The notes under the pieces: model-generated
The model's database searches: none
The model's input: only the letters and a program-made list of their open reading frames with translations
Told to the model about the DNA's origin: nothing
Program-made: the position numbers and the translations under genes
Part shown: in pieces, positions 50,374-56,893 of the stretch
How positions within the stretch are numbered: position 1 is the first letter of the stretch
Layout of the letters: each line of letters begins with the position of its first letter
Assembly (NCBI RefSeq): GCF_014529705.1
Contig: NZ_JAANIH010000059.1
Span: 1 to 56,893 of the forward strand
DNA length: 56,893 bases
Direction: 5' to 3'
Source: Bradyrhizobium campsiandrae
GTDB lineage: Bacteria > Pseudomonadota > Alphaproteobacteria > Rhizobiales > Xanthobacteraceae

Positions 50374-52944
50374 ATGACCGAGCCGAGCAAGATCACAGGC
50401 GTACCCGACCACCAGCCCGCAGCCGGCGGCATCGCCGCGCGTGCGCGCGCCTCGGTGGGCCCGAAATATCTGACCGGGCTCAATCCGGAGCAGCGCGAAG
50501 CCGTGGAGACGCTGGACGGCCCGGTCCTGGTGCTGGCCGGCGCCGGCACCGGCAAGACCCGCGTGCTGACCACGCGCATCGCTCACATCCTGAGCCAGGG
50601 CCGCGCCCGCCCCGCCGAGATCCTGTCGGTGACCTTCACCAACAAGGCCGCGCGCGAGATGAAGCACCGGCTCGGCCAGATGCTCGGCCACGCCGTGGAG
50701 GGCATGCCGTGGCTCGGCACCTTCCACTCCATCGGCGGCCGCATCCTGCGTTTCCATGCCGAGCTGGCGCAGCTCAAGTCGAACTTCACCGTGCTCGATG
50801 TCGACGACCAGGTGCGGCTGCTCAAGCAGCTCCTGCAGGCCGAGAGCATCGACGACAAGCGCTGGCCGGCGCGCATGCTGGCCGGCCTGATCGACGGCTG
50901 GAAGAACCGCGGACTGATGCCATCGCAGGTACCGTCGGGCGAAGCGGCGATGTTTGCCAACGGCAAGGGCGGCAAGCTCTATGCGAGCTACCAGGAGCGG
51001 CTGAAGATCCTGAACGCCGCCGATTTCGGCGATCTCTTGCTGGAAAACATCCGCATCTTCCGCGAGCATCCGGACATTCTCCGGCAGTACCAGCAGCGCT
51101 TCAAATACATCCTGGTCGACGAGTACCAGGACACCAACGTCGCGCAATATTTGTGGCTGCGCCTGCTGTCGCAGGCGCCCTCTTTCACCTCTCCCCGCGT
51201 GCGGGGAGAGGTCGCATCGCGAAGCGATGCGGGTGAGGGGGACTCTCCCAGCGCCGAGCTCGTGGAAGCAGCCCCTCACCCCGCCCCTCTCCCCATGAAG
51301 GACGGGGAGAGGGAGAGAACCAAAAACATCTGCTGCGTCGGCGACGACGACCAGTCGATCTATGGCTGGCGCGGCGCCGAGGTCGACAACATCCTGCGCT
51401 TCGAGCACGATTTTCCGGGCGCCAAGGTGATCCGCCTCGAGCGCAATTACCGCTCGACCGGCCATATCCTGGCGGCCGCCTCGCATTTGATCGCGCACAA
51501 CGAAGGCCGGCTCGGCAAGACGCTCCGCACCGAGGACGTCGAGGGCGAGAAGGTCACGGTGACAGGCTCGTGGGACTCCGAAGAGGAAGCCCGCGGCATC
51601 GGCGAGGAGATCGAGCAGCTGCAGCGCCAGGGCGAGAAGCTCAACGAGATCGCCATCCTGGTACGCGCGTCCTACCAGATGCGCGAGTTCGAAGACCGCT
51701 TCGTCACGCTCGGCCTGCCCTATCGCGTCATCGGCGGCCCGCGCTTCTATGAGCGCGCCGAGATCCGCGATGCGCTGGCATATTTGCGCGTGATCAATTC
51801 GCCGGCGGACGATCTCGCCTTTGAGCGCATCGTCAACGTGCCCAAGCGCGGCCTCGGCGATGCCACCATCCAGTTGCTGCACGACCATGCCCGCAAGCGG
51901 CGCATTCCCTTGTTCGAAGCGGCGCGCGCCGTGGTCGAGACCGATGAACTGAAGCCAAAGGCGCGCGGCTCCTTGCGCGACGTCGTCGCCCAGTTCGATC
52001 GCTGGCGCGCCCAGCGCGAGGTCACCGCGCATACCGATCTCGCCCAGATCGTGCTCGACGAGAGCGGCTATACCGAGATGTGGCAGAAGGACCGTTCGGC
52101 CGATGCCGCGGGCCGGCTGGAAAACCTCAAAGAGCTGGTGCGCTCGATGGAGGAGTTCGAGAACCTGCAAGGATTCCTCGAGCACATCTCGCTGGTGATG
52201 GATCGCGAGGGCGGCGCTGAGGACGACGCGGTGTCGCTGATGACGCTGCACTCGGCCAAGGGCCTCGAATTCGACAACGTGTTCCTGCCCGGCTGGGAAG
52301 AAGGCCTGTTCCCGAGCCAGCGCACGCTGGACGAACAGGGCCGCGCCGGCCTGGAAGAAGAGCGCCGGCTCGGCCATGTCGGCCTGACCCGCGCACGCCG
52401 CCGCGCCATGATCTATTTCGCGACCAACCGGCGCATCCATGGCACCTGGTCGACCACGATCCCGTCGCGCTTCCTCGACGAATTGCCGGCGGCCAATGTC
52501 GAGATCACGGAATCCAAGGGCGGCTCGGCCTGGGGCGGCACCGGCGGCTACGGCGCCTCGCGCTTCGACGACATGGAAGCATTTGGATCGACCTACTCCA
52601 CGCCCGGCTGGCAGCGCGCCCAGGCCAACCGCAACAGGGGCGGCGGTCGCAATGGCGGCGGGCGTGGCGGCTTCGAGGAAGAGGCCGCCACGTTCTCCTC
52701 ATCTCCGTCATCAGGTCCCGATTTCGGCAGCTTCTCCTCGCGCCGCCGCGGGCCGATGACGATCGAAGGCGAGCTGGTCGCCAAGTCCACCGGCACGACC
52801 TCGGAATTTTCGCTCTCCGACCGGGTCTTCCACCAGAAGTTCGGCTACGGCCACGTCACCAAGATCGACGGCAACAAGCTCACCATCCATTTCGACAAGG
52901 CCGGCGAGAAGAAGGTCGTGGACAGTTTTGTGCAACGGGCGTGA
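50374..52944 (+). CDS. UvrD/PcrA superfamily 1 helicase with in-frame palindromic insert
   Basis: 856 aa from ATG 50374, or 874 aa from 50320 (numbering used here). Motifs are intact: Walker A GAGTGKT (73-79), VTFTNKAAREM, motif II VDEYQDTN (266-273), motif III DDDQSIYGWRG (342-352), IRLERNYRS, motif V LMTLHSAKGLEFDN, motif VI VGLTRARRRA. The C-terminus has a Gly/Asn-rich linker and a UvrD C-terminal Tudor-like segment (DRVFHQKFGYGHVTKIDGNK). It should unwind DNA 3' to 5' in repair and replication restart. Oddity: residues ~286-334 lack helicase homology and are encoded by a stem-rich repeat inserted between motifs II and III. Confidence 0.92.
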   Translation: MTEPSKITGVPDHQPAAGGIAARARASVGPKYLTGLNPEQREAVETLDGPVLVLAGAGTGKTRVLTTRIAHILSQGRARPAEILSVTFTNKAAREMKHRLGQMLGHAVEGMPWLGTFHSIGGRILRFHAELAQLKSNFTVLDVDDQVRLLKQLLQAESIDDKRWPARMLAGLIDGWKNRGLMPSQVPSGEAAMFANGKGGKLYASYQERLKILNAADFGDLLLENIRIFREHPDILRQYQQRFKYILVDEYQDTNVAQYLWLRLLSQAPSFTSPRVRGEVASRSDAGEGDSPSAELVEAAPHPAPLPMKDGERERTKNICCVGDDDQSIYGWRGAEVDNILRFEHDFPGAKVIRLERNYRSTGHILAAASHLIAHNEGRLGKTLRTEDVEGEKVTVTGSWDSEEEARGIGEEIEQLQRQGEKLNEIAILVRASYQMREFEDRFVTLGLPYRVIGGPRFYERAEIRDALAYLRVINSPADDLAFERIVNVPKRGLGDATIQLLHDHARKRRIPLFEAARAVVETDELKPKARGSLRDVVAQFDRWRAQREVTAHTDLAQIVLDESGYTEMWQKDRSADAAGRLENLKELVRSMEEFENLQGFLEHISLVMDREGGAEDDAVSLMTLHSAKGLEFDNVFLPGWEEGLFPSQRTLDEQGRAGLEEERRLGHVGLTRARRRAMIYFATNRRIHGTWSTTIPSRFLDELPAANVEITESKGGSAWGGTGGYGASRFDDMEAFGSTYSTPGWQRAQANRNRGGGRNGGGRGGFEEEAATFSSSPSSGPDFGSFSSRRRGPMTIEGELVAKSTGTTSEFSLSDRVFHQKFGYGHVTKIDGNKLTIHFDKAGEKKVVDSFVQRA
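51178..51324. repeat. Palindromic repeat inserted in frame in helicase gene
   Basis: Four perfect stems lie within this block: cctctccccgc/gcggggagagg (51188-51198, 51201-51211), gcatcgc/gcgatgc (51214-51220, 51224-51230), gggtgagggg/cccctcaccc (51231-51240, 51272-51281) and ccctctcccc/ggggagaggg (51285-51294, 51304-51313). It resembles the ccctctccccgc..gcggggagaggg intergenic repeats of Bradyrhizobium. The reading frame stays open through it, adding about 49 residues (PSFTSPRVRGEVASRSDAGE..). The boundary is estimated from where helicase homology stops and resumes. Confidence 0.85.
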
Positions 52945-52951
52945 GGCCGTT

Positions 52952-53239
52952 ATGCCTCACTACGTTGCCATCATCGAGGACGCAGGCCCTGACGACGTCA
53001 GCTTGTGGTTTCCCGATCTGCCCGGCTGCATCTCCGGCGGCGACGACGTCGACGAGGCCCTGGAGAATGCACCCGAGGCGATCGCATTCTACCAGGAGGA
53101 GCTGATCGAGGGCGGCCGCCAGCTTCCGCCGCCGAGAACGCTGGACCGACTCAAGGCCGATCCGGAATTTGCCGACGCGATCCGGAACCACACCGCCGTC
53201 CTGATCGAATTTCCGCCCAGCGACGATACCGCGGAGTGA
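52952..53239 (+). CDS. HicB-like protein, orphan
   Basis: 95 aa from ATG 52952, 7 bases after the helicase stop. HicB_lk antitoxin-type fold: YVAIIEDAGPDDVSLWFPDL, PGCISGGDDVDEALENAPEA and a GGRQLPPPRTLDRL tail. In HicAB systems HicB neutralises the RNase toxin HicA encoded beside it, but no hicA-like gene is adjacent on either strand. It may be solitary or serve a distant partner. It has no obvious DNA-binding helix-turn-helix at its C-terminus, unlike many true HicB repressors. Confidence 0.82.
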   Translation: MPHYVAIIEDAGPDDVSLWFPDLPGCISGGDDVDEALENAPEAIAFYQEELIEGGRQLPPPRTLDRLKADPEFADAIRNHTAVLIEFPPSDDTAE

Positions 53240-53297
53240 GGACTGTTCGCCGCACTGGCCGGACTCTCGACAGTTCTCCCCCCAACAGCCCTTGACC

Positions 53298-53744
53298 ATG
53301 GCGAACTTCCCCGTATCAGATGCAACCATGGTCCGGGGCTCCATCACGCTGATCGTACTGGCATTGGGGATGCCGTCGCTTGCGACGGCGGAGACCATGA
53401 GCTTCGGCGATTCGATCGGGCTCTTGGCCAAGAGCTGCAGTGCAGAAATCGTCGCCAATTGCCGCGGCGTCAATCCGGACTCCACCCGCCTGAAGGAGTG
53501 CCTGTCGCGCAACCGGGACGTGCTCTCCCAGCAGTGCCAGAGCGACTATCTCACCGCGTTCGACGCGATCCAGAAGCGCGTGGCGGCCCGTGTTGCGGTC
53601 GCGAACGCCTGCCAGCGCGAGATCGTCAAGGTCTGCGGCGGCTCGACCAAGGAGACCAGCAAGTCGATCCCCTGCCTGGTCTCGACGCCCAAGGGCATCA
53701 GCAACAACTGCCTGAAGGCCGTCGACGAGGCGGGGTATCGATGA
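53298..53744 (+). CDS. Secreted cysteine-rich repeat protein
   Basis: 148 aa from ATG 53298, or 138 aa from ATG 53328, which puts the signal peptide (MVRGSITLIVLALGMPSLAT, cleavage near ATAET) at the N-terminus and is preferred. The mature part holds eight Cys in a spacing like the GLG1/Cys-rich repeat (KSCSAEIVANCRG, LKECLSRNRDVLSQQCQSDY, ACQREIVKVCGG, PCLVSTPKGISNNCLK). It overlaps the OmpA-type gene by 4 bases (atga), so the two are translated together. Probable periplasmic partner of that protein; function unknown. Confidence 0.8.
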   Translation: MANFPVSDATMVRGSITLIVLALGMPSLATAETMSFGDSIGLLAKSCSAEIVANCRGVNPDSTRLKECLSRNRDVLSQQCQSDYLTAFDAIQKRVAARVAVANACQREIVKVCGGSTKETSKSIPCLVSTPKGISNNCLKAVDEAGYR

Positions 53745-54412
53745 TGCGCGCGTCAGGGCACATCATCGCCGGATTCGGCGTTGCGCTCGGCCTCGCTCTG
53801 CTCGCAGGCGCTGCGGCTGCGCAGACGGCACCGACCCGCGACGACATCGTCGGCAAGCTCAATCATTTCGAGGAGGCCGGCGAGGTCGACCTGCCTGCGC
53901 TGAAGCAACAGGTGATGGAGCGGGCCAAGGCCAGGATCAAGAACGATCCGGGTCCCGTGAACCGGCCGCCAATCGCACCTGACCTCGCCAGGCTGCCCGC
54001 CTTCAACGCGCAGATCCAGTTCGACGCCGACACGCCGATCATCCAACCGGAGTCCTATCAAACTGTCGGCCGGATCGCAGACGCGCTGGTTCACGCCTCG
54101 CTGCTGCCCTACACCTTCCTGATCGTCGGCCATGTCGAGTCCAATCAAAAGACGCGCGAGGCCAACGCGATCCTGAGCCAGCGCCGGGCCGATGCGATCC
54201 GTGACGTGCTGGTCAACACGTTCAAGATTTCGACCAAGCGGCTTCAACCGATCGGCCTCGGTGAGGAACAATTGCTCGACCGCGCGAAACCGACTTCGGC
54301 GGTCAACGGCCAGTTGCAAATCCTGACCTTTGCCAAACTGCCCGAAGACGTGCCGGCGCATCCCGCAGCCGCCCCCGCCCCTGCGGCGAAAAAGCCCGCC
54401 AAGAAGCACTGA
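53741..54412 (+). CDS. OmpA-like C-terminal domain protein
   Basis: 223 aa, starting inside the stop of the Cys-rich gene. Signal peptide IIAGFGVALGLALLAGAAAA. The OmpA/MotB-like domain (QIQFDADTPIIQPESYQTVG, FLIVGHVESNQKTREANAIL, SQRRADAIRDVLVNTFKIST, LQPIGLGEEQLLDRA) would bind peptidoglycan. The usual GHTD/N at the ligand site reads GHVESN here. The C-terminus is an Ala/Pro/Lys tail. No outer-membrane barrel. Probably envelope-anchored with its Cys-rich neighbour. Confidence 0.87.
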   Translation: MMRASGHIIAGFGVALGLALLAGAAAAQTAPTRDDIVGKLNHFEEAGEVDLPALKQQVMERAKARIKNDPGPVNRPPIAPDLARLPAFNAQIQFDADTPIIQPESYQTVGRIADALVHASLLPYTFLIVGHVESNQKTREANAILSQRRADAIRDVLVNTFKISTKRLQPIGLGEEQLLDRAKPTSAVNGQLQILTFAKLPEDVPAHPAAAPAPAAKKPAKKH

Positions 54413-54584
54413 GCGGGGCACCCCAAGCGCTGCGGGAACCCTTTGAAGTCCCGATCGTTTTATGGTCCGGCCCAGGGCGCGACAGCACGGTCCTGCGCGA
54501 CAAAAGCGCCGGTTTGTGCACCGCTCCATCAGGTGCTATAGGCTCTGTTCGTCCTTCCCCGACCCTGTGCTGCATGAGACCGAG

Positions 54585-55103
54585 ATGGGTGGCTTTTTTC
54601 AACGCCAACTTGCCGTTTATGTCGAGTACCATCGCGATCCACGGAACACGGCGATGCACGTCGTCGGCATCCTGCTGCTGTTCACCGGGGCGGTGATGCC
54701 ACTGACGCTGGTCAAGCTGCCGCTGTTCGGTGTCGAGGTCAGCCTGGCGGTGATCCTGGCCTTGCCGGTTCTGATCTATTGGCTGCTGCTCGACGTGGCG
54801 CTCGGGACCGGAATTCTGGCCGTCTCCATCGTGTTGTTTTCGATCGCGTCGACCATCGCGGCTCAGGTCAGCATCTCGACGATGTGGGCCATCTTCGCCG
54901 CCCTGGTCGTGCTCGGGCTCGCCGCGCAGACCATCGGCCACAAGGTTTTTGAGGGGCGCGAGGCCTCGTTGTTCACGTTTCCGTCGCATCTTTTGCTTGG
55001 ACCAATGTTCGTCATGGCAAAATTATTCATTGCACTGGGTTTTCGTCGTGACCTTGCCGCGATTCTCGCGCCTCTTCCGACCAACTCCCTTTCAACCCGA
55101 TAG
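54585..55103 (+). CDS. DUF962 / Mpo1-like membrane protein
   Basis: 172 aa from ATG 54585 (MGGFFQRQLAVYVEYHRDPR); the open frame upstream is not homologous. YHRDPRNTAMHVVG and GHKVFEGREASLFTFPSHLL carry the conserved His residues of the Mpo1/YGL010w family. Yeast Mpo1 is an Fe(II)-dependent dioxygenase in alpha-oxidation of 2-hydroxy fatty acids. Four or so hydrophobic segments, so an inner-membrane protein. A bacterial role is unknown. The neighbouring SDR and ICMT-like genes also fit lipid or isoprenoid chemistry. Confidence 0.82.
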   Translation: MGGFFQRQLAVYVEYHRDPRNTAMHVVGILLLFTGAVMPLTLVKLPLFGVEVSLAVILALPVLIYWLLLDVALGTGILAVSIVLFSIASTIAAQVSISTMWAIFAALVVLGLAAQTIGHKVFEGREASLFTFPSHLLLGPMFVMAKLFIALGFRRDLAAILAPLPTNSLSTR

Positions 55104-55136
55104 GCTTCCCGAAGCGGAATAGTAGCAACCTTCTTC

Positions 55137-56168
55137 ATGGCTCTCGTACTGGTTACCGGTGGCAGCGGCTTCATCGGACATCATCTGGTAGAAGCGCTCC
55201 GCAGCAGGGGGCAGCGGGTGCGCGTGCTCGACGTGCGACCGCCGGCCGCACCCTATGCCGATGTCGACTACGTGACAGGCTCGGTGCTCGACGGCGCCGC
55301 GGTCGATGCTGCGCTCGCCGGCGCCGATCAGGTCTATCACCTCGCCGGCCTCCCCGGGATGTGGGTCGCCAACAAGCAGGACTTTCACGACGTCAATTTC
55401 CGCGGCACCGAGATCGTGCTGGCGGCGGCGATGAGGCGCGGCGTCTCGCGCTTCCTTCACTGCTCGACGGAATCGATCCTGTTCGGCTATTCGGACCTGA
55501 AGGGCATCGCCGCCGAAGAGGCGCTGCAGCCGGCCGATGCCATGCCGGGCGCCTATACAAGGTCGAAGTCGCTTGCCGAGCATCACGCCGCGAAGGCGGC
55601 TGCCACGGGCTTCCCGCTCGTCATCGGCACGCCCACCATGCCGATTGGCGCAGCCGACCACAATCTGACGCCGCCGACCGCGATGCTCTGGTACTTCCTG
55701 CAGAAGAAGGTGCAGCCGCATCTCAACTTCCTGGTCAATCTCGTCGACGTGCGCGACGTCGCGATGGGCCTCGTGCTCACCATGGAACGCGGCCGCATCG
55801 GCCAGCGCTACATTCTCGGCGGCGACTGTGTTCCGCTCGGGCGGATCCTGCGGATGATGTCGGCGATGAGCGGCCGCCGGCAGTTTCCGATCGTCGTGCC
55901 CGGCAAGATCGCCGAGTTCTCCGCGATCATGCTCGAGTTCATCTCCGACCACTTCACGCGCCAGCCGCCCAACGGCACCGCCGAAGGGGTGCGCATCGCG
56001 CTCGCCGCCAGCGATCTGTCGATCGGCAAGGCACGCACCGAACTCGGCTATGCGCCGCGCCCGATCGAGCCGGTCCTGCGCGAAACCATCACCCATCTGC
56101 TCGCCCGCAACGGCCAGCAGCCCTCCGGCGCCATCGAGCACCACGCGCTGTCCTCGCGCGCGAGCTGA
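55137..56168 (+). CDS. NAD-dependent epimerase/dehydratase (extended SDR)
   Basis: 343 aa. Rossmann motif TGGSGFIG (8-15), catalytic YTRSKSLAE (YxxxK) preceded by LHCSTESILFG. 3-beta-HSD/dihydroflavonol reductase-like extended SDR, close in style to HpnA-type sugar epimerases linked to hopanoids, but no hopanoid genes are in the window. Starts 33 bases after the Mpo1-like gene and precedes the ICMT-like gene by 31 bases, so the three probably form an operon. Substrate unresolved. Confidence 0.88.
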   Translation: MALVLVTGGSGFIGHHLVEALRSRGQRVRVLDVRPPAAPYADVDYVTGSVLDGAAVDAALAGADQVYHLAGLPGMWVANKQDFHDVNFRGTEIVLAAAMRRGVSRFLHCSTESILFGYSDLKGIAAEEALQPADAMPGAYTRSKSLAEHHAAKAAATGFPLVIGTPTMPIGAADHNLTPPTAMLWYFLQKKVQPHLNFLVNLVDVRDVAMGLVLTMERGRIGQRYILGGDCVPLGRILRMMSAMSGRRQFPIVVPGKIAEFSAIMLEFISDHFTRQPPNGTAEGVRIALAASDLSIGKARTELGYAPRPIEPVLRETITHLLARNGQQPSGAIEHHALSSRAS

Positions 56169-56199
56169 TCTGTCCGCCCAAACCAAAGAACCTTTCCGC

Positions 56200-56826
56200 A
56201 TGTCCTTCGATTTCAGCAAGCTTCTGTCCGTCGCCTGGGGCGGCTGGACCACGACCTGGCCGACCGAGCTCCTGGCCCTGATCTGGCTCGCCTTTCTCGC
56301 CAGTTGGGTCGGCGCCTCGTTCTGGCAGGGGCGGACCAAGAAGCAGGTCATGACGCTGGAGTCGCAGCGCTACCGCCTGCCGATCCTGGTCGGCGGCATC
56401 CTGTACACGCCGTTCATTGCGGAGGTCATGGGCTGGAAGCCGCTCTGGGTGCTCGGCAACACCGGCATCACCATCGCCGCCGTCCTCTCGGTCGCCGGGA
56501 TCGCCTTCGCCTGGTGGGGACGGCTTCATCTCGGAAAGTTCTGGTCCAACACCATCACCCACAAGGAAGACCACCGCGTCATCGACACCGGCCCCTACGG
56601 CATCGTGCGTCACCCGATCTACACCGGGCTGATCTTCGGCATGCTCGTCACCGGCGTCGCGATCGGTTTGGTGACGACGATCCTGGGCGCCATCCTGATC
56701 TCGCTCGGCATGTGGCAGAAGGGCCGGATGGAAGAGGTGTTCCTGTCGAAGGAGCTCGGCGAGGACGCCTACGGCGCCTATTGCCGCCGCGTGCCGATGA
56801 TCATTCCGTTCCTGTCGCCGCGGTGA
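56200..56826 (+). CDS. Isoprenylcysteine carboxylmethyltransferase-like (ICMT/PEMT) protein
   Basis: 208 aa from ATG 56200 (MSFDFSKLLSVAWGGWTTTW). Four to five membrane helices and the ICMT/PEMT signature HKEDHRVIDTGPYGIVRHPI, then YTG.IFGML, which binds S-adenosylmethionine. Bacterial members methylate lipids or unknown targets and are not tied to protein prenylation. Last gene of the probable Mpo1-SDR-ICMT operon. An in-frame opening runs far upstream through the SDR gene but is not coding. Confidence 0.88.
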   Translation: MSFDFSKLLSVAWGGWTTTWPTELLALIWLAFLASWVGASFWQGRTKKQVMTLESQRYRLPILVGGILYTPFIAEVMGWKPLWVLGNTGITIAAVLSVAGIAFAWWGRLHLGKFWSNTITHKEDHRVIDTGPYGIVRHPIYTGLIFGMLVTGVAIGLVTTILGAILISLGMWQKGRMEEVFLSKELGEDAYGAYCRRVPMIIPFLSPR

Positions 56827-56868
56827 AGACGCGCGAGCCCTAAATCCTTCCCTGAGCAGCGTTGCTAT

Positions 56869-56893
56869 TAGTCCCGTCATCCTGAGGTGCGAG
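56869..56893. repeat. Start of a bradyrhizobial intergenic repeat, cut by the window
   Basis: gtcccgtcatcctgaggtgc then gag matches the beginning of a repeat commonly seen in Bradyrhizobium genomes (catcctgaggtgcgag...). Only its edge is visible. Confidence 0.5.

Noticed and set aside
52945..53300. HicAB toxin-antitoxin pair
   Set aside because: I searched both flanks of the HicB-like gene for a short HicA-type frame with the GSH motif and saw none.
1..56893. tRNA, rRNA or riboswitch
   Set aside because: No cloverleaf with a conserved T-loop (ggttcgaatcc type) or known riboswitch core was recognised.

Overview
The window looks like a stretch of a Bradyrhizobium-type alphaproteobacterial chromosome. 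This is inferred from high GC with strong third-position bias in most genes, from families common in that group (DUF2336, DUF1328, a fused TRAP DctQM permease, AsmA, several GGDEF-EAL proteins, an orthocaspase) and from repeats that resemble bradyrhizobial intergenic palindromes. I see no tRNA, rRNA, CRISPR array or replication origin.

Layout. 1-3350 is a decayed accessory patch of lower GC. It holds two unrecognised small genes, a REP-associated tyrosine transposase (RAYT) with its REP end, a second RAYT-element relic that encloses the left end of an IS3-like element, a 5'-truncated DUF4329 (toxin-like) gene and a secreted DUF6794-like protein. 3400-7180 carries a double-domain KaiC-like ATPase overlapping a hybrid histidine kinase, then a small secreted protein with a clear terminator. 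7340-10740 has a LuxR-type regulator and two convergent PEP-CTERM proteins. 11035-13010 has a frameshifted acetyltransferase, a single-domain response regulator, a small secreted protein and a fatty acid hydroxylase-like protein that overlaps a very large SAM/cyclase/AAA/TPR signalling protein (to 16372). Next come a methyltransferase and a di-heme RoxA/peroxidase-like cytochrome c.

19860-22230 contains a LysR/alpha-beta-hydrolase pair bracketed by ~170-bp direct repeats, which are copies of the 3' end of a resident small gene. 22100-27435 holds that small gene, a DUF2336 protein and a large AsmA protein with a tandem-repeat Pro-rich tail. 27600-29600 is a divergent cytochrome P450/TetR pair with a perfect 28-bp palindrome between them. 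29600-38670 has a ModA-like binding protein, two cyclic-di-GMP turnover proteins flanking an MFS transporter, and a branched-chain-amino-acid-type binding protein. 38675-42572 is a TRAP transporter operon with a 2-hydroxyacid dehydrogenase-like protein that lacks the catalytic Glu.

42900-49960 has a DoxX/LysR pair, an orthocaspase, a SulP transporter, a GlcD-type flavoprotein and a thioesterase. 49961-56826 has a 56-aa DUF1328 protein, a UvrD/PcrA helicase interrupted in frame by a palindromic repeat, an orphan HicB-like protein, a Cys-rich/OmpA pair, and a lipid-flavoured trio (Mpo1-like, SDR, ICMT-like).

The observations most worth following are the repeat inserted in frame in the helicase, the RAYT/REP/IS composite relics, the repeat-bracketed LysR-hydrolase cassette, and the KaiC-kinase pair preceded by an EcfG-like promoter. 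I did not find a convincing wholly new multi-gene system.
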